A stretch of DNA of 64,000 bases from Roseisalinus antarcticus (GCF_900172355.1 NZ_FWFZ01000017.1:1-64000), one strand, 5' to 3'; positions 48,899 through 58,171 are shown, counted from the first letter of the stretch. The notes: generated by a model not told the origin, from the letters alone. Made by a program: numbers and translations.

Positions 48899-50053
48899 AT
48901 GAAGTTCACCACGTCACTTTCGATCATCGCGATGCTGATGGCCAGCAGCGCCCTTGCAATCGAACCGGAGGATCTCGACGGACGCGCCTTCAGCGCTGAG
49001 GAATACGACGAGCTCGTCGCCGAGGCGATGGCCAACACCCCGCCGAACAATGGCGAAAACTACGTGTTCGGCTTTGCCAACCTCGGCCGCAATGCCCCGT
49101 TCTTCCTGCTGGTCGAGAACAGCATCCTCGAGAACGCCGAGGCCGCGGGCGTCGAGGTCCTCGTGACCGACAACGCCTTTGACGGGCAGACCGCGCTGGC
49201 CAACGCCGAAAGCTACCTGCGCCGGAACGTCGACTACGTGATCGAATTCCAGACCGACGCCAACTTCGGCCCGGTCATCATGCAGAAGATGAACGCCGAG
49301 GGCATCCCGGTCACCGCGATCGACATCCCGATGCCGGGCGCGACCTTCATGGGCGCCAACAACTCGCGCTCGGGCTTCATGGGCGGGCTCTACCTCGGCC
49401 AGGCGGCGCGCGAGACCTGGGGCGACGAGACCGTGAACACCGGCTATCTCGTCGTGGGCGAGCTGCCGCAATCGGGGGCCATCCCCTTCATGCGGACCGA
49501 GGGCCAGGTGGCGGGCTTCCTGTCCGAGCATCCCGACTTTCCGGAGGACAACATCATCCGGATCGACACCAAGGGCACGCTTGAGGGTGGCTTCAGCATC
49601 ATGAGCGATGCGGTCGGCCGGATCCCCGAAGGCGCGCCGATCATGGGTGTCGCGATCAACGACCAGTCCATCCTGGGCATGCTGCGCGCCGTCGAACAGG
49701 CGGGCCGGTCGGATGATGCGATCTTCGTGGGCATGGGCGCCGACGAGGGCGCGGCCATGGTCGAGGCACCGAACTTCCTCGCCTCGGTCGGCTACTTCCC
49801 CGAGAACTACGGCAACTACCTGGTGCCGCTGGCCCTGATGGAGCTGGCCGGAATGGACACACCGTCCGCGGCACTGGTCAGCCACGTCATGGTGACCTCG
49901 GGCACCGTCTGCGACTTCTATCCCGACGTGCCTTGCGCCGAAGGCGAGGAGATCTCCTATTCCTTCGACGCCGAAGCCTTCGCGGCCCACGTCGCAGAAC
50001 AGCGCGAGAACCCCGAGCTCGCCGATTACCAGGCCCTGATCCAGAGCGATTGA
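48899..50053 (+). CDS. sugar ABC transporter substrate-binding protein 1
   Basis: A 384-residue periplasmic protein of the ribose-binding type (Peripla_BP_4). Signal: MKFTTSLSIIAMLMASSALA. The mature chain has YVFGFANLGRNAPFFLLVEN (first strand/helix), VEVLVTDNAFDGQTALANAE, VDYVIEFQTDANFGPVIMQK, VTAIDIPMPGATFMGANNSR, and a late CDFYPDVPC pair of cysteines that may form a disulfide. ATG 48899 follows AGGGAGGAGACC. It is paralogous to the binding protein at 56973 (shared N-terminal PPxNGE-YV and late C-D-x-x-P---C arrangement). A stem-loop follows the stop. Confidence 0.92.
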   Translation: MKFTTSLSIIAMLMASSALAIEPEDLDGRAFSAEEYDELVAEAMANTPPNNGENYVFGFANLGRNAPFFLLVENSILENAEAAGVEVLVTDNAFDGQTALANAESYLRRNVDYVIEFQTDANFGPVIMQKMNAEGIPVTAIDIPMPGATFMGANNSRSGFMGGLYLGQAARETWGDETVNTGYLVVGELPQSGAIPFMRTEGQVAGFLSEHPDFPEDNIIRIDTKGTLEGGFSIMSDAVGRIPEGAPIMGVAINDQSILGMLRAVEQAGRSDDAIFVGMGADEGAAMVEAPNFLASVGYFPENYGNYLVPLALMELAGMDTPSAALVSHVMVTSGTVCDFYPDVPCAEGEEISYSFDAEAFAAHVAEQRENPELADYQALIQSD

Positions 50054-50081
50054 TCCCTGGATCGCAACGATCAGGCCATCA

Positions 50082-50107
50082 CCCGGCCCCGCGCAAGCGG
50101 GACCGGG
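50082..50107 (+). terminator. stem-loop after substrate-binding gene 1
   Basis: CCCGG-c-CCCGC, loop GCAA, GCGGG-a-CCGGG: a 10-bp stem with one internal mismatch, 28 bases past the stop. The GNRA-like loop and lack of a T-run suggest an mRNA-protecting hairpin. Confidence 0.6.
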
Positions 50108-50134
50108 CCCAGACCGGACATGCGGGAGGCGGCT

Positions 50135-51631
50135 ATGCTTTTGACCATGCAAGGAATCGACAAGTCATTCGGTCCCAACAAGGTGCTGGACCAGGTGAAC
50201 TTCGACGTCGACGAGGCCGAGATCGTGGCCCTTCTGGGGGCGAACGGCGCCGGCAAGTCCACCCTGATGAAGATCATGACCGGCATTTACGGCAAGGACG
50301 CGGGCAAGATGGCCATCGCCGGCAAGGTCGTCGACATCCGCGAGCCGACGGACGCGATGCGCAACGGCATCCGCCTGGTGCCGCAGGAACTGCAGGTGCT
50401 GCGCGATCTGAGCGTGGCCGAGAACATCTTTCTGGGCGCGATCCCCGCGAGCGGCGACAAGCCGCTCTCGCGCATCAACCGAAGCGAACTGAACCGCCGC
50501 GCGCGTGAGATCCTGGCCGATCTCGGGCTCGACGACATGGACGTGACGGCGCCCCTGTCGCGGTTCTCGATCTCGCGCCAGCGGCTGGTCGAGATCGCCC
50601 GCGCCCTGGCCGGCGACGCCCGCATCCTCGTGATGGACGAGCCCACGGCCTCTCTGTCGGCGCCCGAATGCGCCCAGCTCTTCGCGATCATGCGGCGGCT
50701 GAAGACGCGCGGCGTGTCGATCATCTTCATCTCGCATTTCCTCGACCAGGTGTTCGAGATCTGCGACCGTATCGAGGTCCTGCGGGACGGTGCCAACGCC
50801 GGCACCTTCGTGACCGCAGAGACCACGCACCATGACGTGCTGACCGCGATGCTCGGCCGCGAGCTCAGCGACCTTTTCCCGCCCTTCGCCGCCGCGCCGG
50901 GCGAGATCGCGTTCCGCGCCGAGGCGTTGCAGGCGCCGCCGCGGATCGACCGGGTCAGCTTTGCCGTCCGCAAGGGCGAGATCCACGGCGTCTTCGGCCT
51001 TATCGGCTCGGGCATCGAAGAGCTGGGCAAGCTGCTGTTCGGCATCCAAGCCCCGCAATCGGGCCGGCTGGAGCTCTTCGGCAAACCCTTCGCGCCCCGC
51101 TCCGTCCCCGAGGCGATCGGCGCCGGCGTCGGCTTTGTTTCGGGCGAACGCAAATCCGAAGGGATCGTGCCCGACATGACCCTGCGCGACAACGTCACGC
51201 TGCCCTATCTCGGCCGGCACACCACGGGGCCCCGGATGTCGGTGGCTTCCCAGACCACCTATGCGCGCAAGTGGATCGACGCGCTGGGTGTGCGCACAGA
51301 GGGGGCCGAACAGAAGATCAGCGGCCTGTCGGGCGGCAACCAGCAGAAGATCTGCATCGGCCGCTGGCTGGTCGACGATCTGCGGGTGCTGATCCTCGAA
51401 GAGCCCACGCGCGGCGTCGATCTGGGTGCGCGCAAGGACATCTACGCCCATTTGCGGCGGCTGTCGGATGCGGGGCTGTCGATCATCGTGATCTCGTCGG
51501 ATGCCGAAGAGATCGGCGGGCTGGCCGATACCTCCAGCGTGCTGATCGCCGGATCCGTGGCGGCCACGTTCGACGCGCCCACAGATGCGACGACGCTGAT
51601 GGCCACGGCCACCCGCAGCGCCGCCGCCTGA
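50135..51631 (+). CDS. sugar ABC transporter ATP-binding protein (RbsA/XylG-like, duplicated NBD)
   Basis: A 498-residue protein with two nucleotide-binding domains in one chain. First domain: Walker A LLGANGAGKSTLMKIMTG, signature SRFSISRQRLVEIARALA (degenerate LSGG), Walker B ILVMDEPTASLSAPE. The second domain has a degenerate Walker A (GLIGSGIEELGKLLFG), an intact signature ISGLSGGNQQKICIGRWL and LILEEPTRGVDLGARKDI. This asymmetry is normal for sugar importers. Start ATG 50135 is chosen because GGAGGC lies directly upstream; an ATG 15 bases earlier lacks one. It should power the RbsC-like permease at 45945. Confidence 0.93.
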   Translation: MLLTMQGIDKSFGPNKVLDQVNFDVDEAEIVALLGANGAGKSTLMKIMTGIYGKDAGKMAIAGKVVDIREPTDAMRNGIRLVPQELQVLRDLSVAENIFLGAIPASGDKPLSRINRSELNRRAREILADLGLDDMDVTAPLSRFSISRQRLVEIARALAGDARILVMDEPTASLSAPECAQLFAIMRRLKTRGVSIIFISHFLDQVFEICDRIEVLRDGANAGTFVTAETTHHDVLTAMLGRELSDLFPPFAAAPGEIAFRAEALQAPPRIDRVSFAVRKGEIHGVFGLIGSGIEELGKLLFGIQAPQSGRLELFGKPFAPRSVPEAIGAGVGFVSGERKSEGIVPDMTLRDNVTLPYLGRHTTGPRMSVASQTTYARKWIDALGVRTEGAEQKISGLSGGNQQKICIGRWLVDDLRVLILEEPTRGVDLGARKDIYAHLRRLSDAGLSIIVISSDAEEIGGLADTSSVLIAGSVAATFDAPTDATTLMATATRSAAA

Positions 51632-51655
51632 CATGTTTCAAGAGGGAGGACGAAA

Positions 51656-52468
51656 ATGAAACTGAGTGTAACCGCGTGGTCTTTTCCGGCCCTGACGATG
51701 AAGGAAGTCGGCGGGCTGGCAGAGGTGCTGTCGATCCCGGCCGTGGACATCGGCCTGTTCTACGCCTCGGCGCTGGACAAGGCGCGGGTCGTCTCCGACC
51801 CCGAGGCCTATGGCCGCGAGGTGCGCGAGGCGCTGCCGGTCGAGGTGGCCAATTACTATCACCTGTTCGGCGACGGGCTGGCCGGGCGCAACCTCGCGCT
51901 GCCGTCCGACCCCGAGAACATGAAGGATTGCAAGGCCGCGCTGAGCTTTGCCAAGGCCGCCGGTGCGCCGACGGTCTTCGTGCTGCCGGGCATGGTCAAT
52001 CCGGGCCAAAGCCGCAAGCAGGCGCTTGACCAATCGGTCGAGAACCTCAAGCCGATGGTCGCCGCCGGACAGGAGATCGGCGTCACCCTCACGGTCGAGC
52101 CGCACACCCACGGCCTGCTGGAATCGGTCGAGATGACCCACGAGATGGTCAACCGGGTGCCTGGGCTTAAACTGGCGCTCGACCCGGCACATTACCTGAC
52201 GCTCGGCTATCGCCAGGACGAGATCGAGACGCTGTGCCCGCACACCGGCCACGTCCACCTGCGTCAAGGGCGGCCCGGCGTGCTGCAGGCCAAGATGGAC
52301 GAGGGCACGCTCAACTTCCCGGCCTTCTTCGGCGCGTTGCGCGATGCCGGCTACGATGGCTGGCTGGCGATCGAGTACGTGCACCAGGCCTACATGAACA
52401 CCGTGTTCGACGACGTGCTGACCGAGACGGTCCGGATGCGCGACACGTTCAACGCCTGGAACGCCTGA
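51656..52468 (+). CDS. sugar phosphate isomerase/epimerase-type TIM-barrel protein
   Basis: A 270-residue xylose-isomerase-like TIM barrel (AP-endonuclease-2 superfamily). Metal-site strands include GVTLTVEPHTHGLLES (Glu then His), LKLALDPAHYLTLGY (Asp), HTGHVHLRQGRPG (His) and WLAIEYVHQAYM (Glu). Relatives epimerise ketoses or isomerise sugars and inositols. RBS AGGGAGGACG precedes ATG 51656. It follows the ATPase and precedes the mutarotase, so an isomerase/epimerase role on the imported sugar is likely, but the substrate is not fixed. Confidence 0.82.
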   Translation: MKLSVTAWSFPALTMKEVGGLAEVLSIPAVDIGLFYASALDKARVVSDPEAYGREVREALPVEVANYYHLFGDGLAGRNLALPSDPENMKDCKAALSFAKAAGAPTVFVLPGMVNPGQSRKQALDQSVENLKPMVAAGQEIGVTLTVEPHTHGLLESVEMTHEMVNRVPGLKLALDPAHYLTLGYRQDEIETLCPHTGHVHLRQGRPGVLQAKMDEGTLNFPAFFGALRDAGYDGWLAIEYVHQAYMNTVFDDVLTETVRMRDTFNAWNA

Positions 52469-52490
52469 CATCAAGGAACGGAGCACGACC

Positions 52491-52805
52491 ATGGGACATT
52501 ATGCATGGGTTCTGGGCGTCCGCCCGGGCTACGAGGACGAATACAAGAAGCGCCATGACGAGATCTGGCCCGAACTGGCCGCCGACATCTCGGCCGCGGG
52601 CCTGCGGAACTACAACATCTTCCGCCACGGGCTGACGTTGATCGGGTATTTCGAATGCGACGACCTGCCCGCCGCGATCAAGGCCCTGGGCGAGAGCGAC
52701 GCGAACAAGCGGTGGGGCGAGTACATGGCCCCGATCATGAAGCTGGACGCCGACCCGAGCACCGGCTTTCCCTACCTGCTGCCGCTTGTCTGGCGGATGG
52801 ACTAG
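52491..52805 (+). CDS. rhaM: L-rhamnose mutarotase
   Basis: A 104-residue ferredoxin-like (dimeric alpha/beta barrel) protein of full family length. YAWVLGVRPGYEDEYKKRHD and EIWPELAADISAAGLRNYNI carry the family's Tyr, His and Trp residues, followed by LIGYFECDDLPAAIKALGES. RhaM interconverts the alpha and beta anomers of L-rhamnose (the same family acts on L-fucose). Its presence is the most direct clue that this island handles a 6-deoxy sugar. The next gene starts three bases after the stop. Confidence 0.88.
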   Translation: MGHYAWVLGVRPGYEDEYKKRHDEIWPELAADISAAGLRNYNIFRHGLTLIGYFECDDLPAAIKALGESDANKRWGEYMAPIMKLDADPSTGFPYLLPLVWRMD

Positions 52806-52808
52806 GCC

Positions 52809-53897
52809 ATGTCCGAGCCGCTCATCCACAACGAGACGCTCGGCCGGTTGATCCGGTCGGGCGGCTGGGCCGAACTGGCCGAAGGCACGCCGCGGCTGGT
52901 GGCGCGTGCGCTCGACGCGGGCGACATGAAAACCGCCCGGGCGCTGGCCGATTTCCTGCGCCAGGAGATGGAGGTCGTCTTCAACATCTATTCCATGTGG
53001 TTCCCCGACACGCTGAAATGCCTGCGCGACAAGGGGATGCCCGAGGCGGAGGTGACGGCGGCCCATGATGCGATCCGCCAGACGCTGTCGCGCTGGCACC
53101 GCAACGTGCTGCGCCCGCGCGACGAGGTCTGGGCCGAGGTCGAGGCCGCCATCGCCGCGGTCACCGCCGAGGCCACCGCCGACCGCCGCGCGGCGGTCGA
53201 CGCCGCGGTCGATCTCTGGCGCGACCTGCATGACAGCGAGGTCGACCAGCTGGCCGGCCTCTTCGACCTGGTGATCACCCGCCACGGAGAGCCCGCGCTG
53301 CGCGAGATGTACGAGGGCTGGGTGATCGGGTCGTGGTTCGCCAAGCGCTACCAGCGGTTCGACGTGTCCAAGATCGACTGGGCCGAGGCGAGCTGGCTGC
53401 TGACCTACCTCGGGTTCGAGGGGATGCACGGCCACCTCAGCGGCACCGCCCGCGACGGCACGCTCGACTATTCCGAGGATGACGAGAAGGTCACGATCAG
53501 CTTCGCCCCCTGCGGGTCGGGCGGGCGCAGCATGGCGGGCGAGCCCCGTGACGGCCTGCCGCCCCTGCGCGATCCCGCCATCGGCTGGCCGGAACTGCGC
53601 GAAGCCCATGATTTCACCTGGAACGAGACCGGCATCTGCGCCTATTGCGCCCATTGCTGCATCCTGCACGAGAACCTGCCGATCGCCGCTTTCGGCTATC
53701 CGGTGCGCGTCACGCACCCGCCCAAGGCGCCGCTGACCGGCGAAAGCCGCTGCAGCTGGACGGTCTACAAGGATGTCCGCGCGATCCCCGAAGAGGCCTA
53801 TACCCGCGTCGGCGCGGTCAAGCCGCCGGCGGAGGCCCCGCTCGGCTCGGCTGGGCGCGAAGAGCGCGACAGGATACTGGAGGCCCGCCGTGGCTGA
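52809..53897 (+). CDS. unknown 362-residue protein with C-terminal CxxCxxCC motif
   Basis: I do not recognise this protein. The first 200 residues are helical and acidic/basic (RALADFLRQEMEVVFNIYSM, then a long run with RRAAVDAAVDLWRDLHDSEV). The C-terminal third has scattered conserved-looking residues: SFAPCGSGGRSM, then ICAYCAHCCILHENL and GESRCSWTVYKDV. CAYCAHCC plus the earlier PCGSGG could bind zinc or an iron-sulfur cluster. There is no signal or membrane segment. It is in the middle of the sugar operon, three bases after RhaM, with its end overlapping the isomerase-like gene by eight bases, so it very probably has a catabolic role. Confidence 0.75.
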   Translation: MSEPLIHNETLGRLIRSGGWAELAEGTPRLVARALDAGDMKTARALADFLRQEMEVVFNIYSMWFPDTLKCLRDKGMPEAEVTAAHDAIRQTLSRWHRNVLRPRDEVWAEVEAAIAAVTAEATADRRAAVDAAVDLWRDLHDSEVDQLAGLFDLVITRHGEPALREMYEGWVIGSWFAKRYQRFDVSKIDWAEASWLLTYLGFEGMHGHLSGTARDGTLDYSEDDEKVTISFAPCGSGGRSMAGEPRDGLPPLRDPAIGWPELREAHDFTWNETGICAYCAHCCILHENLPIAAFGYPVRVTHPPKAPLTGESRCSWTVYKDVRAIPEEAYTRVGAVKPPAEAPLGSAGREERDRILEARRG

Positions 53898-55347
53898 TCC
53901 GTTCTCCCATCGGCCCCGGCCCCCGAAGATCGCCGTGATCGGCGGGATGATGGGCTATTACGCGCCCATCATCGGGCCGGACTTCCTCGAGGTGATGGGC
54001 CGGCACGTGGCCGATGTCACCGCGCGGCTGGGCGCCGAGGCGGAGCTTGCGATGCTCGGGCTCTGGGCCGGGGACGACGACACCGACGGCATCGCCCGCG
54101 CCCTGGCCGCCGCGAAGCCGGACGTGCTGTTGCTGGTCCCGACCATGGCCGCCCCTCCGGCGGCGCTGTCGGCCATGGCCCAGGAGGCGGGCGTGCCCGT
54201 CGTCATCGCCTGCGGGCACGAGCTGACGGATGTGGAGCCGGACTACGACATGCGGGCATTGTGCCGGCATTCCGCCAACGTGGGTGCGACCATGCTGGGC
54301 TCGATGCTGCGGCGCGGGACCGGTGTGCCGCCGATCCTGGTGACCGGGTTCCTGGACGAGGATGCGTTTCACACGCGGCTGGCGATGGCGATCCGCACCG
54401 CGGCGCTGGCCCGGCGGCTCGACGGGCTCCGGGTCGGGCGGCTGGGTCCGCCGATGCCGGGGTATGAGCATATCGGCCTCTCCGCCGCCGAGGGCGCGGC
54501 CTCGGGCCTGACCATCGTGGATGTCCCGGCCGAGGATTGGGCCGCACGGGTCGCCGATGTCTCCGACACCGCGCTGCGCGAGTTCGTGCGGGACCGCCTG
54601 CCCCACCTGCTGCCACCGCAGACCAGCATCCAGCAGGGCGACGGCCTGGAGCGGGCCGCGCGGCTGGCGCTCGCCCTCGACCGGCTGGCCGAGGACCAGG
54701 ACCTCGACTGCGGCTCGCTCGCCTGCCGGGGGCCGCACGGGGTCGGGCTCGACAACGGCGCCATCGGCTGTCTGGCGACAAGCCTGATGACCGGCACCCA
54801 CCGCCCGTTCAGCGCGACCGGCGACCTGGTGACCGCCGTGGCGATGCTCGCCGGCAAGGCCCTGGGCGGCGCCACGCTCTATTGCGAGCTCGACGCCATC
54901 GACCGGCCGAGCGGCGCGTTCCTCGTCGCCAACACCGGCGAGGCCGATCTGGACTGGTGCCCCGAGGGCGGCGCGGCCGCGATCCGCGAATCCGGCAACC
55001 TCTCGGGCCGCGAGGTGCCAGGCGTCGTGCTGTCCCACGACCTGACCCCCGGCCCCGCGACGATGCTGGGCGTCACGCTCGACCGCAGCGTGTCCGAACG
55101 GCTGAGCCTGATCGCGCTGGAAGGCGAGACTCTGGAGCCCGCCCGCACCGCCCTGAAGGTCACCCAGGGCTGGTTCCGGACCCGCGGCGGCGATCCCATC
55201 GCGGCCTTCGAGGGCTGGGCCAATGCCGGGGCCACCCATCACGGCGCCCTCAGCCGGGGCGACCTGGCCGAGGCCATGGGCTGGCTTTCCGCGCAACGCG
55301 GCTGGCCGCTCACGATCCCAACAGCAGGAGAAGCAAATGGCGGATAA
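53890..55347 (+). CDS. L-fucose/L-arabinose isomerase-like protein
   Basis: A 485-residue protein starting at GTG 53890. IAVIGGMMGYYAPIIGPDF and PDVLLLVPTMAAPPAALSAM resemble the first strands of the fucose/arabinose isomerase fold, and VPVVIACGHELTD and SANVGATMLGSMLRR its second domain. Later QQGDGLERAARLALALDRLA and GALGG-type segments fit the metal-binding C-terminal part, although the usual catalytic Glu/Asp pairs cannot be placed surely. It could be a ketose/aldose isomerase or a non-catalytic relative. Overlaps both neighbours (8 and 11 bases). Confidence 0.6.
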   Translation: MADPFSHRPRPPKIAVIGGMMGYYAPIIGPDFLEVMGRHVADVTARLGAEAELAMLGLWAGDDDTDGIARALAAAKPDVLLLVPTMAAPPAALSAMAQEAGVPVVIACGHELTDVEPDYDMRALCRHSANVGATMLGSMLRRGTGVPPILVTGFLDEDAFHTRLAMAIRTAALARRLDGLRVGRLGPPMPGYEHIGLSAAEGAASGLTIVDVPAEDWAARVADVSDTALREFVRDRLPHLLPPQTSIQQGDGLERAARLALALDRLAEDQDLDCGSLACRGPHGVGLDNGAIGCLATSLMTGTHRPFSATGDLVTAVAMLAGKALGGATLYCELDAIDRPSGAFLVANTGEADLDWCPEGGAAAIRESGNLSGREVPGVVLSHDLTPGPATMLGVTLDRSVSERLSLIALEGETLEPARTALKVTQGWFRTRGGDPIAAFEGWANAGATHHGALSRGDLAEAMGWLSAQRGWPLTIPTAGEANGG

Positions 55348-56098
55348 AGTCGCCCTCGTTACCGGAGCCTCCAAGGGCATCGGCCTGGAAACCGCCCGGC
55401 AGCTGGCCGAGCGCGGCTGGAAGGTCGGCATGGCCGCACGGGGCGAAGAGACGCTGCGCAGCGCCGCCGCCGGGATCGGCACGGGCGAGGTCCTGCCGCT
55501 GGTCTGCGACGTCTCGGACGGGGCGTCGGTCGCCGCCGCTGTGGCGGAGCTGAGCGCCAGGTTCGGCCCGGTGACGGCGCTGGTCAGCAACGCGGGCGTC
55601 ATCGACCCGGTCGGCCGCTTCGACGAGACCGACGCCGACGCCTGGATGCGCCTGCAGCAGATCAACATCGGCGGCGTGATGGCCGCGGCACGGGCGGTGA
55701 TCCCCGGTATGCTGGCCGCGGGCAAGGGTGTCATCGTCAACCTGTCCTCGGGGGCCGCGCATACCGCCATCGACGGCTGGAGCGCCTATTGCACCTCGAA
55801 GGCTGCAGTCAACATGTTCACCCGTTGCCTTGCCGTCGAATACGGCGAGCGCGGCATCCGGGTGCACGATTTCATCCCCGGCGTGGTCGGCACCGACATG
55901 CTGAACGGGGCGCAGGCCCAGTTCGACAACGTGATCTCCCGGCTCGAAGAGAGCACCAAGCTGACACCGGACATCCCGGCCCGCTGCCTCGTCTGGCTGG
56001 TGGACGAAGGCGAGGGCCGCGCCACGGAGGTGGAGCAATCAATCCGCGACAAGGCTTTGCGCGACATGGTTGGACTGGAGGAGCGAGACCAATGGTAA
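55337..56098 (+). CDS. short-chain dehydrogenase/reductase A
   Basis: A 253-residue classical SDR. Cofactor loop ALVTGASKGIGLETARQL, the NAG segment ALVSNAGVIDP, catalytic Ser in VIVNLSSGAAHTAI and Tyr/Lys in WSAYCTSKAAVNMFTRCL. It ends with an Arg/Glu-rich tail instead of the common DGG terminus, so it is of a less usual branch. Start ATG 55337 lies inside the previous gene; its end overlaps the next SDR. A sugar or sugar-acid dehydrogenase role is inferred from the operon. Confidence 0.88.
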   Translation: MADKVALVTGASKGIGLETARQLAERGWKVGMAARGEETLRSAAAGIGTGEVLPLVCDVSDGASVAAAVAELSARFGPVTALVSNAGVIDPVGRFDETDADAWMRLQQINIGGVMAAARAVIPGMLAAGKGVIVNLSSGAAHTAIDGWSAYCTSKAAVNMFTRCLAVEYGERGIRVHDFIPGVVGTDMLNGAQAQFDNVISRLEESTKLTPDIPARCLVWLVDEGEGRATEVEQSIRDKALRDMVGLEERDQW

Positions 56099-56853
56099 GC
56101 AGTGACAAGAGGTTTGACCTTGGGCTCGAGGGCCGGCGCGTTCTGGTGACCGGCGCGGCCCAGGGGCTGGGCCGGGCGACGGCCGAATGGCTGGCCGCCC
56201 TCGGCGCCGAGGTGACGCTGGCCGACCGCCAGGATTGCACCGAGGCCGCCCGGGCCGCCGGCAACGGGGCCCGCGCGGTCAAGATGGACCTGACCGACCA
56301 GGCGGACATCGAGACGGTGGTCGCCGACATGGCCGCGCAGGGCCCCCTGTGGGGCGTGGTGAATTGCGCCGGGCTGCTGCTGCGCCGCCCGCTGGAGGCC
56401 TCGACCCGCGAAGAGGTCGAGCTGCAGCAGGCCGTGAACCAGACCGGGACCTTCTTTCTGGCCCGCGCCGCGCTGGCGGTGATGCAGAAACAGGGGCTTG
56501 GCGGGCGGATCATCCTCTACTCCAGCCAAGGGGGCTTTTCGGGCGGGTTCAACGGCTCGATCCCCTACGCGATGACCAAGGCGGCGGTGACCGCGCTGGT
56601 CAAGTCGCTGGCCCGCGCCGGCGGGCCGGACGGGATCACCGTCAACGCCGTGTCCCCGGGGGCGATCGACACCGCGATGTTCCGCGGCGGCATGACCCAG
56701 GCCGATATCGACGACTTCACCACCCGCATTCCCATGGGCCGCATCGGAGAGCCCGACGAGACCGCCGCGCCCACCGCGTTCCTGCTCAGCGACTGGGCCG
56801 GCTACGTCTCCGGCACCACGCTGCACGTCAACGGCGCACAATACATGGCGTGA
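56092..56853 (+). CDS. short-chain dehydrogenase/reductase B
   Basis: A 253-residue classical SDR. RVLVTGAAQGLGRATAEWLA, VVNCAGLLLRRPLEAS, IILYSSQGGFSGGFNGS, and YAMTKAAVTALVKSLAR with Tyr and Lys. It ends SGTTLHVNGAQYMA. Candidates are an L-rhamnose/L-fucose 1-dehydrogenase or the dehydrogenase of the 2-keto-3-deoxy acid. Overlaps SDR A by 7 bases. After it a 119-base gap with GGGAGGA leads to the second binding protein. Confidence 0.88.
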   Translation: MVSSDKRFDLGLEGRRVLVTGAAQGLGRATAEWLAALGAEVTLADRQDCTEAARAAGNGARAVKMDLTDQADIETVVADMAAQGPLWGVVNCAGLLLRRPLEASTREEVELQQAVNQTGTFFLARAALAVMQKQGLGGRIILYSSQGGFSGGFNGSIPYAMTKAAVTALVKSLARAGGPDGITVNAVSPGAIDTAMFRGGMTQADIDDFTTRIPMGRIGEPDETAAPTAFLLSDWAGYVSGTTLHVNGAQYMA

Positions 56854-56972
56854 CCCGTAACCAACGAAGGACAAGGGAGAGACCGGTACCGAACACATCG
56901 AGACGATTGACCATTCTCGCGGCCCGCACGCGACCGCTGTGCGAGGCCCGTTCTTTGGGAGGAGAAACCAAG

Positions 56973-58163
56973 ATGCAAACTTTCAGACAGACCCTTTCGG
57001 TCACCGCCCTGGTGGCGGCGTCCGCCCTGGCCGCGCCGGCCATGGCCGAGGATTTCCACGGCTTCGACCCGACCGATGTCGGCCCCGAGACCCCGACGGC
57101 CGAGAACCTGCAGGCCATGGTCGCCGACGCGATGGAAGCGACCCCGCCGCGCAACGGCGAGACCTATGTGATCGGCTACACGATGTGGGGCGGCAACTCG
57201 CCCTTCAGCCTCTACAACAAGCAGGGCCTCGAGGCGCTGGGTGAAATGGCCGGGGTCGAGATCCTGACCGCCGACAACGAGTGGGACCCCAACAAGAACG
57301 TCGCCAACGTGCAGACCTTTGCGACCCGCGACGTGGATTACGTCATCAACAGCCTGCTCGACGTGTCCTTCGCTCCCGCGGTCAAGGCGCCGTTGGATGC
57401 CGAGGGCATCGGCCTTGTCGCGTTGGACATCCCGATCCCGGGCGCCCAGTGGATGGGCGTCGACAATGCCCGCGCCGGGTTCCGCGCCGGGACCTATATC
57501 GCGCAATCGGCCGTCTCGCGCTGGGGCGATGCCGCGCAGGACGCCACGCTGGTTGTCGTGTCCTTCCCGCTGGTCGGACCGAACGGCCAGCTGCGCAACG
57601 CCTCGCAGGTCGCGGGCGTGCAGTCGGTCCTGGACCTGCCCGAGGACAGGATCATCTGGCTGGAAACCGACGCCACCCAGGAGGGCGGCTTCGCGCAGAT
57701 GAACAACATCATGACGCGGCTCGATCCCGACAAGCCGCTGCTGATCTCGTCGTTCAGCGACGAGGTCCTCAGCGGAGTCGTGCGGGCCGTGAACGTGGGC
57801 GGAATGGCCGAGAACACCATCGCCATCGGCATGGGCGGCGAAATGCTGGAGATGGTGGCCTCGGACCCGGTGTTCATCGCCTCGATGTCGTTCTTCCCCG
57901 AACGCTACGCCAACGCGGCGCTGCCGATGGCACTGGCGACGCTGGCCGGTGAGGACGTGCCGACCTCGGTCTTCGCCTACACCAACCTGGTGACGCCGGC
58001 GAACGTCTGCGACGCGAACCCCGAGATCGCCTGCTCGGACACCCCCGACTGGATGGCGGAGGACGCCGATATCGACGAAGAGGCCTATGACGCTTACGTC
58101 GCCAGCCTGCACGCCGACCCCTACTACGAAGGGTACGAAATGCTGCTTCCCCCTGCCCCCTGA
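56973..58163 (+). CDS. sugar ABC transporter substrate-binding protein 2
   Basis: A 396-residue periplasmic ribose-binding-type protein. Signal: QTLSVTALVAASALAAPAMA. The mature chain has VIGYTMWGGNSPFSLYNKQG, VEILTADNEWDPNKNVANVQ, VDYVINSLLDVSFAPAVKAP, GLVALDIPIPGAQWMGVDN. It is clearly a diverged paralogue of the protein at 48899 and shares the late two-cysteine segment (NVCDANPEIAC). There is no second permease or ATPase in the window, so it may feed the same importer with a different sugar. ATG 56973 follows GGGAGGAGAAACC. A strong stem-loop follows. Confidence 0.92.
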   Translation: MQTFRQTLSVTALVAASALAAPAMAEDFHGFDPTDVGPETPTAENLQAMVADAMEATPPRNGETYVIGYTMWGGNSPFSLYNKQGLEALGEMAGVEILTADNEWDPNKNVANVQTFATRDVDYVINSLLDVSFAPAVKAPLDAEGIGLVALDIPIPGAQWMGVDNARAGFRAGTYIAQSAVSRWGDAAQDATLVVVSFPLVGPNGQLRNASQVAGVQSVLDLPEDRIIWLETDATQEGGFAQMNNIMTRLDPDKPLLISSFSDEVLSGVVRAVNVGGMAENTIAIGMGGEMLEMVASDPVFIASMSFFPERYANAALPMALATLAGEDVPTSVFAYTNLVTPANVCDANPEIACSDTPDWMAEDADIDEEAYDAYVASLHADPYYEGYEMLLPPAP

Positions 58164-58171
58164 CCCCAACA

